DNA from: Cinnamomum chago
Taxonomy: Eukaryota > Streptophyta > Magnoliopsida > Laurales > Lauraceae
Direction: 5' to 3'
Assembly (NCBI GenBank): GCA_038049695.1
Contig: CP142451.1
Span: 127,724,501 to 127,788,500, forward strand
DNA: 64,000 bases
How positions within the stretch are numbered: the stretch's first letter is position 1; each line of letters starts with the position of its first letter. The position numbers and the translations under genes were made by a program. A model generated the notes under the pieces. The model was not told the DNA's origin. It made no database searches and worked only from the letters and a program-made list of their open reading frames with translations. Of the stretch, positions 36,903-48,300 are shown in pieces.

Positions 36903-37025
36903 GTCCTGTTTGGATGAATCAGGGGCCGCCACATGCGGGGGCGGAATAGGGACGGAGAAAAGAAAAAGGTAATTTCTCTTTCCTCCACCCCGCACGTAGA
37001 GGCCTCTGATTCATCCAAACAGGGA
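36903..37025. repeat. Foldback repeat upstream of the PLATZ gene
   Basis: The left arm 36903-36946 (CCTGTTTGGATGAATCAGGG) and right arm about 36981-37025 pair with scattered mismatches around a 34-bp spacer. It lies about 0.2-0.5 kb upstream of the PLATZ coding sequence and so probably in its promoter region. It does not share the core of hairpins A and B. Confidence 0.7.
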
Positions 37026-37526
37026 TCCCCTGATCCGCGGGAAATATGCGCTCGTTTGGAATCGGACGACGCGCCTCGAATGAAACGGACCTAGGGTTTC
37101 TAAATCCCGAGGCAGAGAGAGAGAGAGTTGCATCCGACGGCTCGTACAACGGCGAAGATTCTCAACACCATTTTAAGCAGTGAAATTGCGAAAATAAAAT
37201 CCAGCCGTCCATTTCCTCATCAAATGGCTGGGATTGTTTCATGCCCACCCTGAAATCACTGAAAATGTGAGAGGAAAAAATATAAAACGGAAGTTTGAGG
37301 ATCTTTTCTTCTCCACTCTTATTTTGTTCTGCAGGGAGATACTATACTGCTATTATAAGTATCTCTCTGCAAGAATACAGAGAAATGGTGGTCTCTCTAT
37401 CTCTTCCACTCCTTTTACAATTGGGTTTCATTTCGATTGGATTTTTAGTTCAATTCAAATTCTTAGTATGAACTTTGAAGTTTTCTGAGAATCTCAATTT
37501 GAATTGAAATTGGATTCCTTTTGCAG

Positions 37527-38457
37527 GTGAGATTGGAATTGAAGCATAGCACTAATAAATACCCGGAATGGCTTGATTTACTACTGCAAAGCAAGTTCTT
37601 TAGGCCGTGTTTGAATTTGAATCATGAAGAATTGAGAAAGGGTGAGATTAATGTATTCTGTATTGATTGTAAAGTCTGCCTCTGCCAACACTGCCTTGCA
37701 ACCCCTCTGCATTCAGGTCATAAACAATTGCAGATCCGGAGATACATGTACAGAGATGTTGTTAAGATTGATGACATGGAAAAGCTCATGAGTTGCTCTC
37801 GTGTCATGGTTTGTGATTGGATTTTTTTTTTTGCTTTTAGATTTAGATTTACTTCACAGATGATCTTTTAAAAAAAAATAAAAAAATTCTTAGTCTTTTT
37901 TCTAATAAATTATGTTTTTGGATTGATTTGTTTCTTAGCCATATACTCTCAATGGTGCCAAAGTGATACTCTTGAATCCGCGACCTCAAGGAGCTAAACC
38001 AACAACAAAATCGAATGAAACTGGACCCAATTGCATGAGGTGTGAAAGAATGCTAGTGGAGCCAAATCACTATTGCTCCATTGCATGCAAGGTGAAACAC
38101 AATCAAATTTGATTAAGTCAGTAATGATCAAAATTTATGGGTTTTTTTTTTTTTTTTTTGTGATTATTTATTGTGAATTTGAAATTTGTTTGATTTGGAA
38201 ATATGCAGGTTTTGTATGAGAGTGAGAATAATGGATGTGATACTTTCGAATTGTCTCAAATAATGGAGATGGAGGTGGAGGTGGAGAAGGAGAATAAGAA
38301 TGCTGAGTTGTTCTCACCCACCGACTCAGTTCACTCAAATGAGAACAACAACTCATTCAATAACTTGGATGAGTATAATTCGCCTTTCAAATTGAATTTG
38401 AAGCACAAGATGATGCACAAGAGGAAAGGAGTTCCTCGTAGGTCACCTTTCTTCTGA
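37527..38457 (+). CDS. PLATZ zinc-binding transcription factor (first exon unresolved)
   Basis: PLATZ proteins are plant-specific nuclear proteins that bind A/T-rich DNA and usually repress transcription. Recognised exons are 37527-37808, 37939-38091 and 38209-38457 (stop TGA), all in phase 0 with GT-AG introns. The first carries EWLDLLLQSKFFRPC, then a Cys/His cluster (FCIDC, CLCQHC, HSGH) and the basic strand QIRRYMYRDVVKI. The second has C-x2-C-x10-C-x3-C (CMRC...CSIAC). The last exon encodes an acidic, Asn-rich tail ending RRSPFF, close to the usual family C-terminus. There is no Met at 37527, and TTTTGCAG precedes it, so a short upstream exon must supply the start. ATGGCTGGGATT at 37224-37235 is one weak candidate. 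The family assignment is firm, the 5' end is not. Confidence 0.9.
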
Positions 38458-40018
38458 ATGCACAAGATAGATTATTCTCTGGAATGGGGTTTGGTTTGTT
38501 TGGATTTTGTTTTCTTTCTGTATTTTGTTTGTAGCCATTGATTTTCTCTTAATATCTGTCCATCGAAAGTGGGGTTTTGGTTGCGCCTGAGTGGCCAACA
38601 AAAGGAGACTTGTATGGCCAACAAATGTTCTTAAATTTTTAATATATATTTATTTTTGACCCGAGCTTAGTACGGGCGTTTGTTGCTAGTATCTTAATAA
38701 TATTAACAATATCTTTACTATTACTAACGATATTTCTAAGTTTTTCCCATGTTTCCACCTTTCGTTATTATCAAGATGGTCCTTAACTGTTAGATTTTAA
38801 TAAGAAATTAGAGAAAAGGGTTTTCTAATACCACTTTTAGAGGGAATCCAATTACACTCCCAAATCGAAACTTTATCCTCATTACCAACATCATATGTTA
38901 TTATAAATAAAGCCCACCGCCTCTACAAAACTTTTCAATTACAATTAGTTTTAATCTTTCCATTCAATCTCCCATAAAGGAATTTGTTTACAACTTTGGA
39001 ACAAAGTTCGTTCCAAATTTCCAACACATCTTTGGTTGGGAGAGCCAAATTTTGTATTATTTGAATCTCTTGTACCCTCAATCCTCTTGGCGAGTCCATA
39101 TCATTCATACCAGTGGGCCTATTGTTTTCTTAAAGATCTCCCAAATGTGATCCCATCTATGATGCATGGATACGGCAAAGATATGTCATAGACACGGTGG
39201 GACACGGATTTTACACGTAAAAGGTTAAGTATCATACACGATACATTGCCCGTTTCGAAATATCCGTGCATCTTAGGATCCCATTGCTCCATTTTGGACC
39301 CTTTTGTGAACCTTGCTGCATTAGCAGCATGACTACTTGGATGTTTTTGGGTCCCCATCAGTGGTGGAACACATCCTTTCATGCACAGCACAGGACGGAA
39401 AAGCTGGTAGCATGGCATAAGATATTGCAGGGCCACAATAGTTCTTTACACAATAATTTAAACTGATCGACATCTTGTGAGGTGGGCACTTTATCTATTT
39501 ACCTGTATATGGATATAATGGGACCATATCAAGTCAACTAACTGGACTACTGAGCCATATGCCCAAATGTAAAAAGGTGGGCATGCATCTCTCCAAAGTG
39601 TGAACTGTGCAGTTGCTGAGGCTTAGGAGTCACGACCCTGTAATGGGACACCTGTACGGTACTTCTTTCCACAATCTTCCAATCTACGTAATTCTTTGTA
39701 AGAAGAAGTTATGGGTTTAAGTGGGTTCGGTTATGATGCAAAGAGGCTTATGGTTGTGTTTGGTTAGGGGCACGGGTCATAATGGAAAAAGGCTGGCTCG
39801 AAGTGGGTTTTGTTTGTGAATGGTGAAGATGAATGGAGAAGAAAGAGGTGGGTTTGTTGGTCGTGTGAATGGTGTGATGGATTTTTTTCTTTTATAAATG
39901 AGTTCAAGTTGTGATTGTAGAGAATACTAGCCAAGTGTACTTTTCAGAATGGATGGTTGAGATATCTTTTATCTTCTATGCTTTCTCATGTTGGTCCCAA
40001 TTAAAAAATTGTTATGCA
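38458..40018. other. Downstream of PLATZ, no gene recognised
   Basis: The first few hundred bases should be the PLATZ 3' untranslated region. The rest has no recognised protein or RNA gene; short reading frames near 39119-39466 overlap on both strands and look random. Confidence 0.4.
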
Positions 40019-40040
40019 TTTTACAAAGGGCAATGCTACA

Positions 40041-40169
40041 TGGACCGAAAATGGGGACCGGCTGGTGGCCCGGTCCCCAAGGGGATCGTTGGATCCCAGG
40101 ACAGCCTGGCCTGGGATCCAACGATCCCCTTGGGGACCGGGCCACCAGCCGGTCCCCATTTTCGGTCCA
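40041..40169. repeat. Foldback hairpin element B (perfect 60-bp arms)
   Basis: The left arm 40041-40100 and right arm 40110-40169 are exact reverse complements over 60 bp, with a 9-bp loop. TTTTACAAA occurs at 40019-40027 and again at 40183-40191, a possible 9-bp target duplication, which would put the whole element at 40028-40182. Bases beside the loop (CGTTGGATCCCAG) match hairpin A. The arms are GC-rich. Reading frames crossing it on both strands are by-products of the palindrome. Confidence 0.93.
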
Positions 40170-40191
40170 AGAAGACTTTTCGTTTTACAAA

Positions 40192-43163
40192 ACTCTACAA
40201 TGAAAAGAAAAACTTCACTCCTCAGATGCACACCATATGTTTGAAGAAATGTCTGTGTAATTATTCTAATACATTGTTGTAAATGTAGAATATATCAGTG
40301 TCTTTCATGGTGTCATATTCTCATTGATTTTGGATGCTATTGGTTGAAGACTCCAAGTTCCCATTTAATGGTGTTGCAAATGTAACTCTCAAAAGTTTAC
40401 AAGTTATACCATGTAACTGTAGAACACGGTGAATAAGGATGGATATAAACCTACTGAAAGGAGTCTATTCCTTTTACAATGCATTTTGTAAAACACAGAA
40501 TCCGTCTAACGTTGACAAGAAATTTGTCTACAAAATTTGTCGATATCAACATAAAAAATTTATCGACAGCAACATAAACATATATTGACGTCAACATAAA
40601 CAGTCACTTAGGAGTTTAATTTGCACTCTCCACAGAACATAGGTCATTCCGTAAAACACATTTTTTATCGACGCCAACAAAAAATTTGTCGACGTCAACA
40701 TAAACATATATGCAGAAAAGGAGTATGAAAAAGGGGAAAAAAAAGGGGGGGGCAGGGGCGGGGGGGGGGGGGGGCTGGCTATTTCTATCTTAGGATTTTG
40801 TTGATATCAACAAACTCAGGGGCAAAAGGGGAATGGAATAATGGAATTTGGGCAGGAGGTCCTTGGCTGATATAATAAAAGTTTGGGGACCTTAGCGGTG
40901 GTTACTTTAATTAGTGAAATTTTCTAGGTAAATGTCCCTATTTAAAAATTATAAAAATTATAAAAAAAAAGAAAAAAACTAACTATAGTCTGGATGTCCC
41001 CCAAATCTCAATTGGTTCGTATACTCTGGTAGAATGAATGATTATTGGTCCCCCAGCTGGCTAGTGGTTCGGACATGGTGGCGGTGTGGAATATCAGTGC
41101 CTTCTGGCAACCAGGAGATCAGACACCATACAAGATGGAACACCGAGGTTATTTACAAAATCTTCAATATTTCATTCTGAGTTGTATCAAGTCAAACACA
41201 TGCAACTAGTCTGTCAGAGTGTAGGGAGGTCACTGTGGATGGACTCCCACATTCATCATACCACCGTAGGATCGATCCGTGGGCAGGGGAGGGCTCTGTG
41301 GTCTGTTAGACGTGAGTGGTCCTCATGACCACATGTGCAACACTATTGGGACCCACGGTTTGAGCCCACTAAGTTAAGATACTTTCCCCTTTTCGTTTTT
41401 TATTTTACTAAGTTTATCTTGGATTCAATTTTAGTAAGACCAAGTCATATAGAACTCTTAGTGGCTAATTTGAGAGAATTAAGGAAACTTACTTTTATTA
41501 GATTTCTTTAATGGGAAGAAATATCTCTAGGGCTTATCTATATATATGGTTTTCCGGCACGCATATTGGAGTGGGTGACAACGGAGATAGGAGAAAACCC
41601 TATTTGAGAAAAGAGTTCCGCTCATCATCAAGATCATGGCGCAAGGTACGCTTTTATTATTTGAGATTATATATTGTTTAATGCATAAATCTAGATCCAT
41701 AGGTTTGATTTATATTGCAAATCATATTAGATATTACATGGTCAACTAAAGTATATTCATCACTCAGAAATGTGTACAGACATCAGCTGGCATCTTCATT
41801 GGATCAGTAACAATAAAGGAAACCAGCAATATCACCGTATTATGCCAGACTATGAAGGTTTTCCTTGCTCACTCGTTTGATTACACGGCTTTTGATCTCA
41901 GCAAAATTATTTGACACCAACAGAGCGAGTAACGCATTGTTATGAGCAACTATGCAGGTAGATAAAGTGATTGCCTGCGATAACAAAATAAACGAATGCA
42001 GAAGCATGGCAAGCTAAGGAAAAAAAAAAAAAATGTTAAATACCTATGACAATAGATATAAAATTTAAATGAAAATTCTGTCAGGCAGTTCCAGAGGCCG
42101 TGTGCAGCAGAATTGTCTGATTTGGGCTGTTTTATTGTGTTGGCATCTGGGGTTACTCTTTTACAGGCAACAGGTGGGTATTTAAAGCTGTTGCTCTGAA
42201 TTGCATCAGATATTGAGGCATTTCACGATGCTGTTATTGCATTTCATGGTGGGTATTTCATGATGCTGTTGTTGCATTTAATTTCACCCTTGCAAATTTG
42301 CAGTTTTACTGAGGCCCCTTGAGAGGACAATCCTTGTATTCTCATTTTTATGCTTTTGATCATTTAATATGATTTTGTCCATGCACAGAAGACAGATTTC
42401 AAGTGCCTCCTTTACATATATGTGGGTCCCATTTCTGATAAGACTGTTGATCTGATGGGTCCTATTAGGATGGGGTTTGCATCAAAATCTCCCAGATCTG
42501 GAGGTTCTAATCCTTTTCTTGTGCTAATGTTTTTTGTCTTTTCATTCTTGTATTCTTTAAGAAATGTATATTGTGGGACATTGTGATTTCAAATCCCCTG
42601 TTCCTTTTATCACATTGATTGGAGGCTCAGGCTAAACTAACATGACAATGTCAGTCATTACATCTCTCATTTTCCCCATTTAACGTCACCCATTAACCAT
42701 CTTCTGTCTGTTGACATCCATTTGATGAGTGTCTTGTGGCCTGAATAGTTTGGGGGTGGCGAGGGGGTGGGCATCTTTCTAGCAAATTTGCATTTTACAT
42801 GTCCAATCAGATGTCCATTCATTCATACAAAGTTGGATATCTGCTTTCGTTTACCTTTCCCCTGCTTTATATATCAATTTCTTCTTCCTTTTTTCATAGT
42901 TCATATGAGAGCTAAATGATTTAGAATGAGATTGCAAAATGTTCAATAGCCAAAAAAATCTCACCTTGGTGTCACACAAAGTTCCATAAGAAGAAGATCT
43001 CCAAATCTCAAGCAACAACACTTATATCTGGTACCAAAACAATGTCACTGTTGGGCATAAATGCATATATCTGACAACAACCAATTCCAAACAAAATCTA
43101 ACAGAACCTGAATAAATGAAACCAATTTACAATTTGAATCCTCTGCCATTACATGAATCCAAC
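40192..43163. other. Gene-poor stretch with small repeats
   Basis: It contains scattered GTCGACGTCAACATAAA-like repeats (40505-40720), a run of about 16 G (40760-40775), and an LTR-leader-like segment with a splice-donor-like motif near 41638. The segment 42080-42400 looks less repetitive and might be a gene remnant. No complete gene was recognised. Confidence 0.4.
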
Positions 43164-43349
43164 TAGGGGTGGACTTACGCATAACCACGTGGGTGCAGTC
43201 GCACCCGTTAGACCTTGATATGCTTAAAGAATTCAATAAAAAATGCCGGTCCATCCTCAAAATCCACATAAAAATCTCCGGTTCACCCCAAAACCAAACT
43301 ACCTATTAAGGTTTGCACCCTTTAAATGAAAATCTTGGATCCGCCACTA
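43164..43349. mobile_element. hAT-type MITE related to the one in VIT1
   Basis: It begins TAGGGGTGGACTTACG, ends TGGATCCGCCACTA, and matches the 4685-4901 element along its length (for example AAATGAAAATC near the right end). No clear 8-bp target duplication remains, so it looks older than the VIT1 copy. Confidence 0.75.
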
Positions 43350-44519
43350 TTTTCCAATCCACCAACTTGGCAGTCTCCAGCTTGCCGGCAACATTCCCAT
43401 TAGGCGCAAATCTAATGACCCAACGAACTCATCTCCATTCATTTCTCATCATTGGCAGGTTTTGCAACCTCCGGCGGACTCCCATTCACAGTCCCCTAGC
43501 GCATTTCGTATGAGAATGAACATCACCAGTTACGGCCAATCTACTTGGATGGTATAAAATCCTAATTTATCACCAGCACATTATTATTCGGATGACATTG
43601 AACCCTGCATCTCTGGTGCTTTCATGCTAGTAAATACATATGGACAAATTTGGGGTAGTGTTGAACACAATATATAGGAGAGCAAATTCACGCCTTATAT
43701 CAATCTATCAACTTCCTATTAGATATATAAATTTTGGAATCTAAAACTTTCTTATTTTACCCATCTTCTTTTAATGTCTCTTAAAATTTGAATCTCCACT
43801 TTAATTTACTTTACAAATGAATTGCCCGAATAAGCCCATGTTTCGATAAGAGATTAATATATTTTTTCTTTCTTTTTTTTCTTTTTTTTTTTTTGTAAAA
43901 GGGAGGTGCCCCATGTCCCCATCGCTTGGCTATAAGTGGATCCGCAAAATCTCAAATTGCTCAAAGCAAAAGTCAGTTTTTTAAAGGAGATATTACCAAA
44001 TTCCACTCTCTTTTATTCTACTTTTCAAAAGTAAAAAAAATTCACTCTTAGGAGATATGTAACATGAATTTTTTAATATGTTAATTAAATACTTTAATTA
44101 TCCTGTTGAATATATGATATATTAGATTGAAACTTTATCATATTCAAATGGCCTTTTTACGAGTAATTAAAATTTTTATAGGTGAGTTCATTACACACAA
44201 GTACATTAAAATTTTGATAATAATTCATTAAAATATTATCAAATCTTCTTGTGAGCTAAAAACACATTAGAGCAAAAGTGCATCTTATTTTATGATCTTA
44301 GACATAAGATATTGGGCAAATAATTATGAGAAGTTTAAATTTAAAGAAAACTCTTTAAGCTCAAAACAATACATTTCGTGGGGCACTGTGGGACGAATTG
44401 AATATCCAGCACTGTAAGTAATATTTCATTCGATCAAAGGTGGGCCATGTATTCGTACTGTAATAACGTTTAAATAGCTTCTTGATAGAGTTGTCGAACT
44501 GTTTGAAGTTTGGACTAGT

Positions 44520-44913
44520 TTTTATTTTATTTTATTTTATTATTATCGAAGGATTCCATACCCTTTGAGCTGGACTAATCTCTCCGGACTAAGAGGAAAG
44601 TCAGGTAAACACCCTTTGGCCCCAATGTGGTAGCACTAGTAGATTCAGCCTTCAATTCTTGTAGAAGGGGAAATCGAGAGTCAATACCAAAACCTCTGAT
44701 TCTGGAAGAGGGAGTAACTAGAAGTCGATACCAAAACCTCTACTTTCGGAAAAGAAAGAAACTGTGGATTCCTTGAAGAATGGAGAATGAGAGTCGATAT
44801 CAAGACTTTTAGTTCCGTAAGAGGAGGAACCAGGAGTCGATACTAAGAGCTAAAACATTTACTTTCAGAAGAGGGACGAACCATGGTCTTGACCACTCGG
44901 CCAACCTCGTGGG
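44520..44913 (-). mobile_element. Full-length tRNA-derived SINE with internal tandem repeat
   Basis: TTGAAGTTTGGACTAGT flanks the element exactly (44503-44519 and 44914-44930). On the minus strand it starts with a tRNA-Ser/Leu-like head containing box A TGGCCGAGTGGT (44892-44903) and a box B-like GGTTCGTCC. About four degenerate units of 43 bp marked by TTTGGTATCGACT follow (44640-44860), then a conserved tail and an A-rich TAAAA end. The 17-bp duplication shows target-primed insertion. Two shorter relatives lie at 33398-33534 and 13468-13580. Confidence 0.9.
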
Positions 44914-45318
44914 TTGAAGTTTGGACTAGTGGACAATCAATCCTCTGCAATCCACGTTGACTTTGCAAATTACAACACGTAGTGCCCCCATTCCTTCTCG
45001 ATTAAGTATCTCACCACCCTAAATTAATAAAACAAACCAAAACTGAAGCTACCTTTCGTGGGGCACATGCAAAAGAATCCCAAAAGCTTCCACCAATTCA
45101 CGACACTTGTGCAAAAGGTGGTAATCGAACGGCCCTATTTCAAAACATACATTACAATGATGAATCCGACGCGTTTGTTTGAAAAGTGGACCCCACCTGA
45201 TTTTCGCATGTAACTTCGCATGCGAGTGCGTATACATTGCATTTTCGTCTGCGAAACACGTCGGCAAACAGAAAAAGGAGGAACTAAGAAGGAGAAGGAG
45301 AAGGAGAAGAAAGGAGAA

Positions 45319-48300
45319 ATGGCGTTGCAGTGGCTGATCCTGTCCTACATCGTAGCCGCAGAGGCAGTAATCGCTCTCATCTTGACCGTTCCTTTGCCGA
45401 AGCTCGTGAAATCTCGGGTCGTCTCTCTCGTTTCCGTGCTCCTGCAGCCTGCAATCAGCATCGTCCCTTTCGCTGCGTTTCAGATCATGGGTGGGCCCGC
45501 TTTTCTTCCCCATGGCTTTTTGGATAACCAGGATTCGCGATTTCTACATATATTGATTTTTCTTCTCTCTTGTTTGTAGATATCTACTGGAAGAACGAGC
45601 ACCGATTGATGTGCACGGGCGAGGCCTGTACGGCATATGAGAGGGACCGATATGAAAAATCTGTGAGTTTGCTTCTTCTCCATCGATTTTTCTTTGTTTT
45701 GATTGGCTTTTGCGGTGCGTTTGGATGTACCTAGTGTTTGGATATTAGGGTGTCAAGGGAAACAGGGAATGGGAAGTTGAAATACTGTTATTTGGACTCT
45801 AACCAGAGATGAATGTGGTTTCCATTTCCAATCATTCATTCATTTTGTGAAAAAATGTAAAAGTAATTTTATTTCCAATAGAAGACGAGGAATGCGGAGA
45901 TGGGCAATCTAACAAAAAGCTAATTATATTAAGCAAAACTTTGTTAGATTAAGATCTAGATTGCTCACAAGATCAAAGGCCGCCTTCTCAAGTTGAGCTT
46001 TTGTAAGTGCCCGGAATTGAATACAGAGGAATGAATTCATGGTCAGATGGGCTCTGCGGAATATTAAAGACGTGAGGGGTGAATGATATAAGATGGATAT
46101 ATTTAGATGCAAGATCACGTTCATAGGATTTGAATTACTAGGGTGATAGTTGGGTATTCATTTCTCATCATCCTTGATTCACTTTCTGGTAAAGCTGTAA
46201 AGGGGAGATAATTTGATGGCCATCTTCGGAAATTCACTTTTGTTTCTTTAATTTTAACCACTTTAGAAATAGAAGTCTTTTAGTTCTTGTGTATTCACCT
46301 AAAGTAAGCTGTAATGGCCTGGGATAAATCTGAATAAATTCTACTTCAAATCTTGGTTGCATTCCATGAGTTTCCATCCTCCATTGTGTAGAGAAGTAGG
46401 GGGGAAATCAACAATTTCCCATTCATTATCACCATGATTTCCCAAAAGCACATCCTGGCTTGTAAATAGCAAATTTGATTTACTTGTCGTGGAAACAAGC
46501 AATGCAGGAAAAAGGCTTGGTATTTTGATACCCTTTCTCTTTCCACTTGTTTATAGAGTATAAACCCTTATCCCCATTGAATCTCACTTTGCTTGAAATT
46601 CATCCAACAATGCTGTCCTTGCAAGATTCTCTTCGTCAGATCAACTGCCTATGGAGTATGGCCTCCTTAACATCAAAATTATGAACACCTGGCAAGAGAG
46701 AATCCATAACTAAATCAATACAACCAAACTGTCTTTTTCTATTTTCTGAGTTTCCACAACTTCAACCTGTGTCTCAATGAAAAAATCATCCACCTATCCA
46801 CATAATAATCTTCCACCATGCTTTTCGAAGAATTCCACACAATCTCCTTGCTGAACCACAGATCCCTGTTCAAAATGCTTCATCTTTGGTTGACTCAAAA
46901 TAACCTTCCACCTTTTATTTAAAAGGATCTACTGTTATTGTGATCTAAGTCCAACGCCCCCAAACAAGCACCAAGTATAATGAAGAGTTTTTCCATCCAT
47001 GCATGTAACAGGATGCCAATCAGCACGGAATCAGACCAGGGCCAGTCACCTCTGCCCATGGGTCAAGCCTTCAAATACATGCTTCTGACTGAAATACTTG
47101 TTCATTGGGTGGAATGACCCAAGAATGAATTGCTTTGAGCCTCTTTACAATCACTTCAAGAATCAAGACCAAACCAACAACAAACCAGGTTTCTTACCTC
47201 AGTTTTAGAAACATAAGCAACAACAGCCTATGGAACAAAAGTATTTTTTTATTTCTTCCTTCAATGATGAAGACAACTGCTTTTCCACCTTCACGACCTT
47301 CTTGTTCCCTAATCCTCCAGCTAGATGTCAGAATCGCCCAACCGCCCCCAACTTCCAATGCCTGCCGACACTTGCGTGATCCTTGGCCCATCCATATTCT
47401 ATTGCTGACCCCCAGCCTTTAGTATTGGTCAGGCTCTTCCAACATAGAAACCTGGAACAGTAATTCCTTAGTTCTACCCTTGGTCCAACAGAAATCTTAA
47501 CTTGCCACACTTGCCTTTTTTAATCATTTTTTGCTGTTTTATTTCTATGTAATTTTATTTTTAAGTGTTGCTTGCTACTGTGCTCAGATACAGCAACGGT
47601 ACTTGAGGGACATACCATAGATGCAACAGGGACATTTGTTACACAAAATTGAAGCATCGAATATAGTATGATATGGATACAGTCACAACATGTGGTATCG
47701 GTAGAGATGGCCCATCTCAACCCAATCGAGCTGTGCTGGCCTGTGAAAGTTCATAGGGTGCTGTGCCCTCCACAAACTGGGCTGGCCCACGGGTCAAATT
47801 TTTTTTTCATCCTTGTTCATGCCATTTAGCCATATTTCCATACCCTCTAATGCAGTCATGAAGAGTTGTTCCATCCAATTAAATGCAAATGTCTGCTATC
47901 GAGAAAAAGTCCTAGAGCGTTCCATATTGCCATTTGAGAGAGAAATCCAATGAGGTTTTCTTGAGAAAACGTACAACCCATTCTAAATCCTTTCTGCTGC
48001 CATCATTGTCTCCTAGATTTGTGCAAGCATCAACTCCTTGATTTTCTAACAAGATCTTGCAATTCTTAACTTCTCTGACAATAAGAGAAGAAAGGGAGGA
48101 TACTTACCTATATTTTTGGATGGAAACAGGAAGGGAAGAGGAATGAAGTTGCCGGGCCTGGCTGGGCCCCGAGTCTGGGCACCCAAGCGCAGCACGGCAC
48201 GTTGACTTAGCGTGTTGGGCAGTGCCGGGCCCAGTCAGCCCAACCCAATTTGCATCCTTAGGTATTGGGGCGTTATAGATTGCAATTTGCATCTCTGGGA

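Noticed and set aside
39911-40282. Several overlapping frames on both strands at 40.0 kb
   Set aside because: They cross the perfect palindrome, so an open frame on one strand forces one on the other. No independent coding evidence exists.
41340-41765. Possible LTR or transcript leader with AAGATCATGGCGCAAG|GTACGC
   Set aside because: The start-plus-splice-donor motif recalls copia-type leaders, but no paired end, target duplication or internal domain was found, so it is not called.
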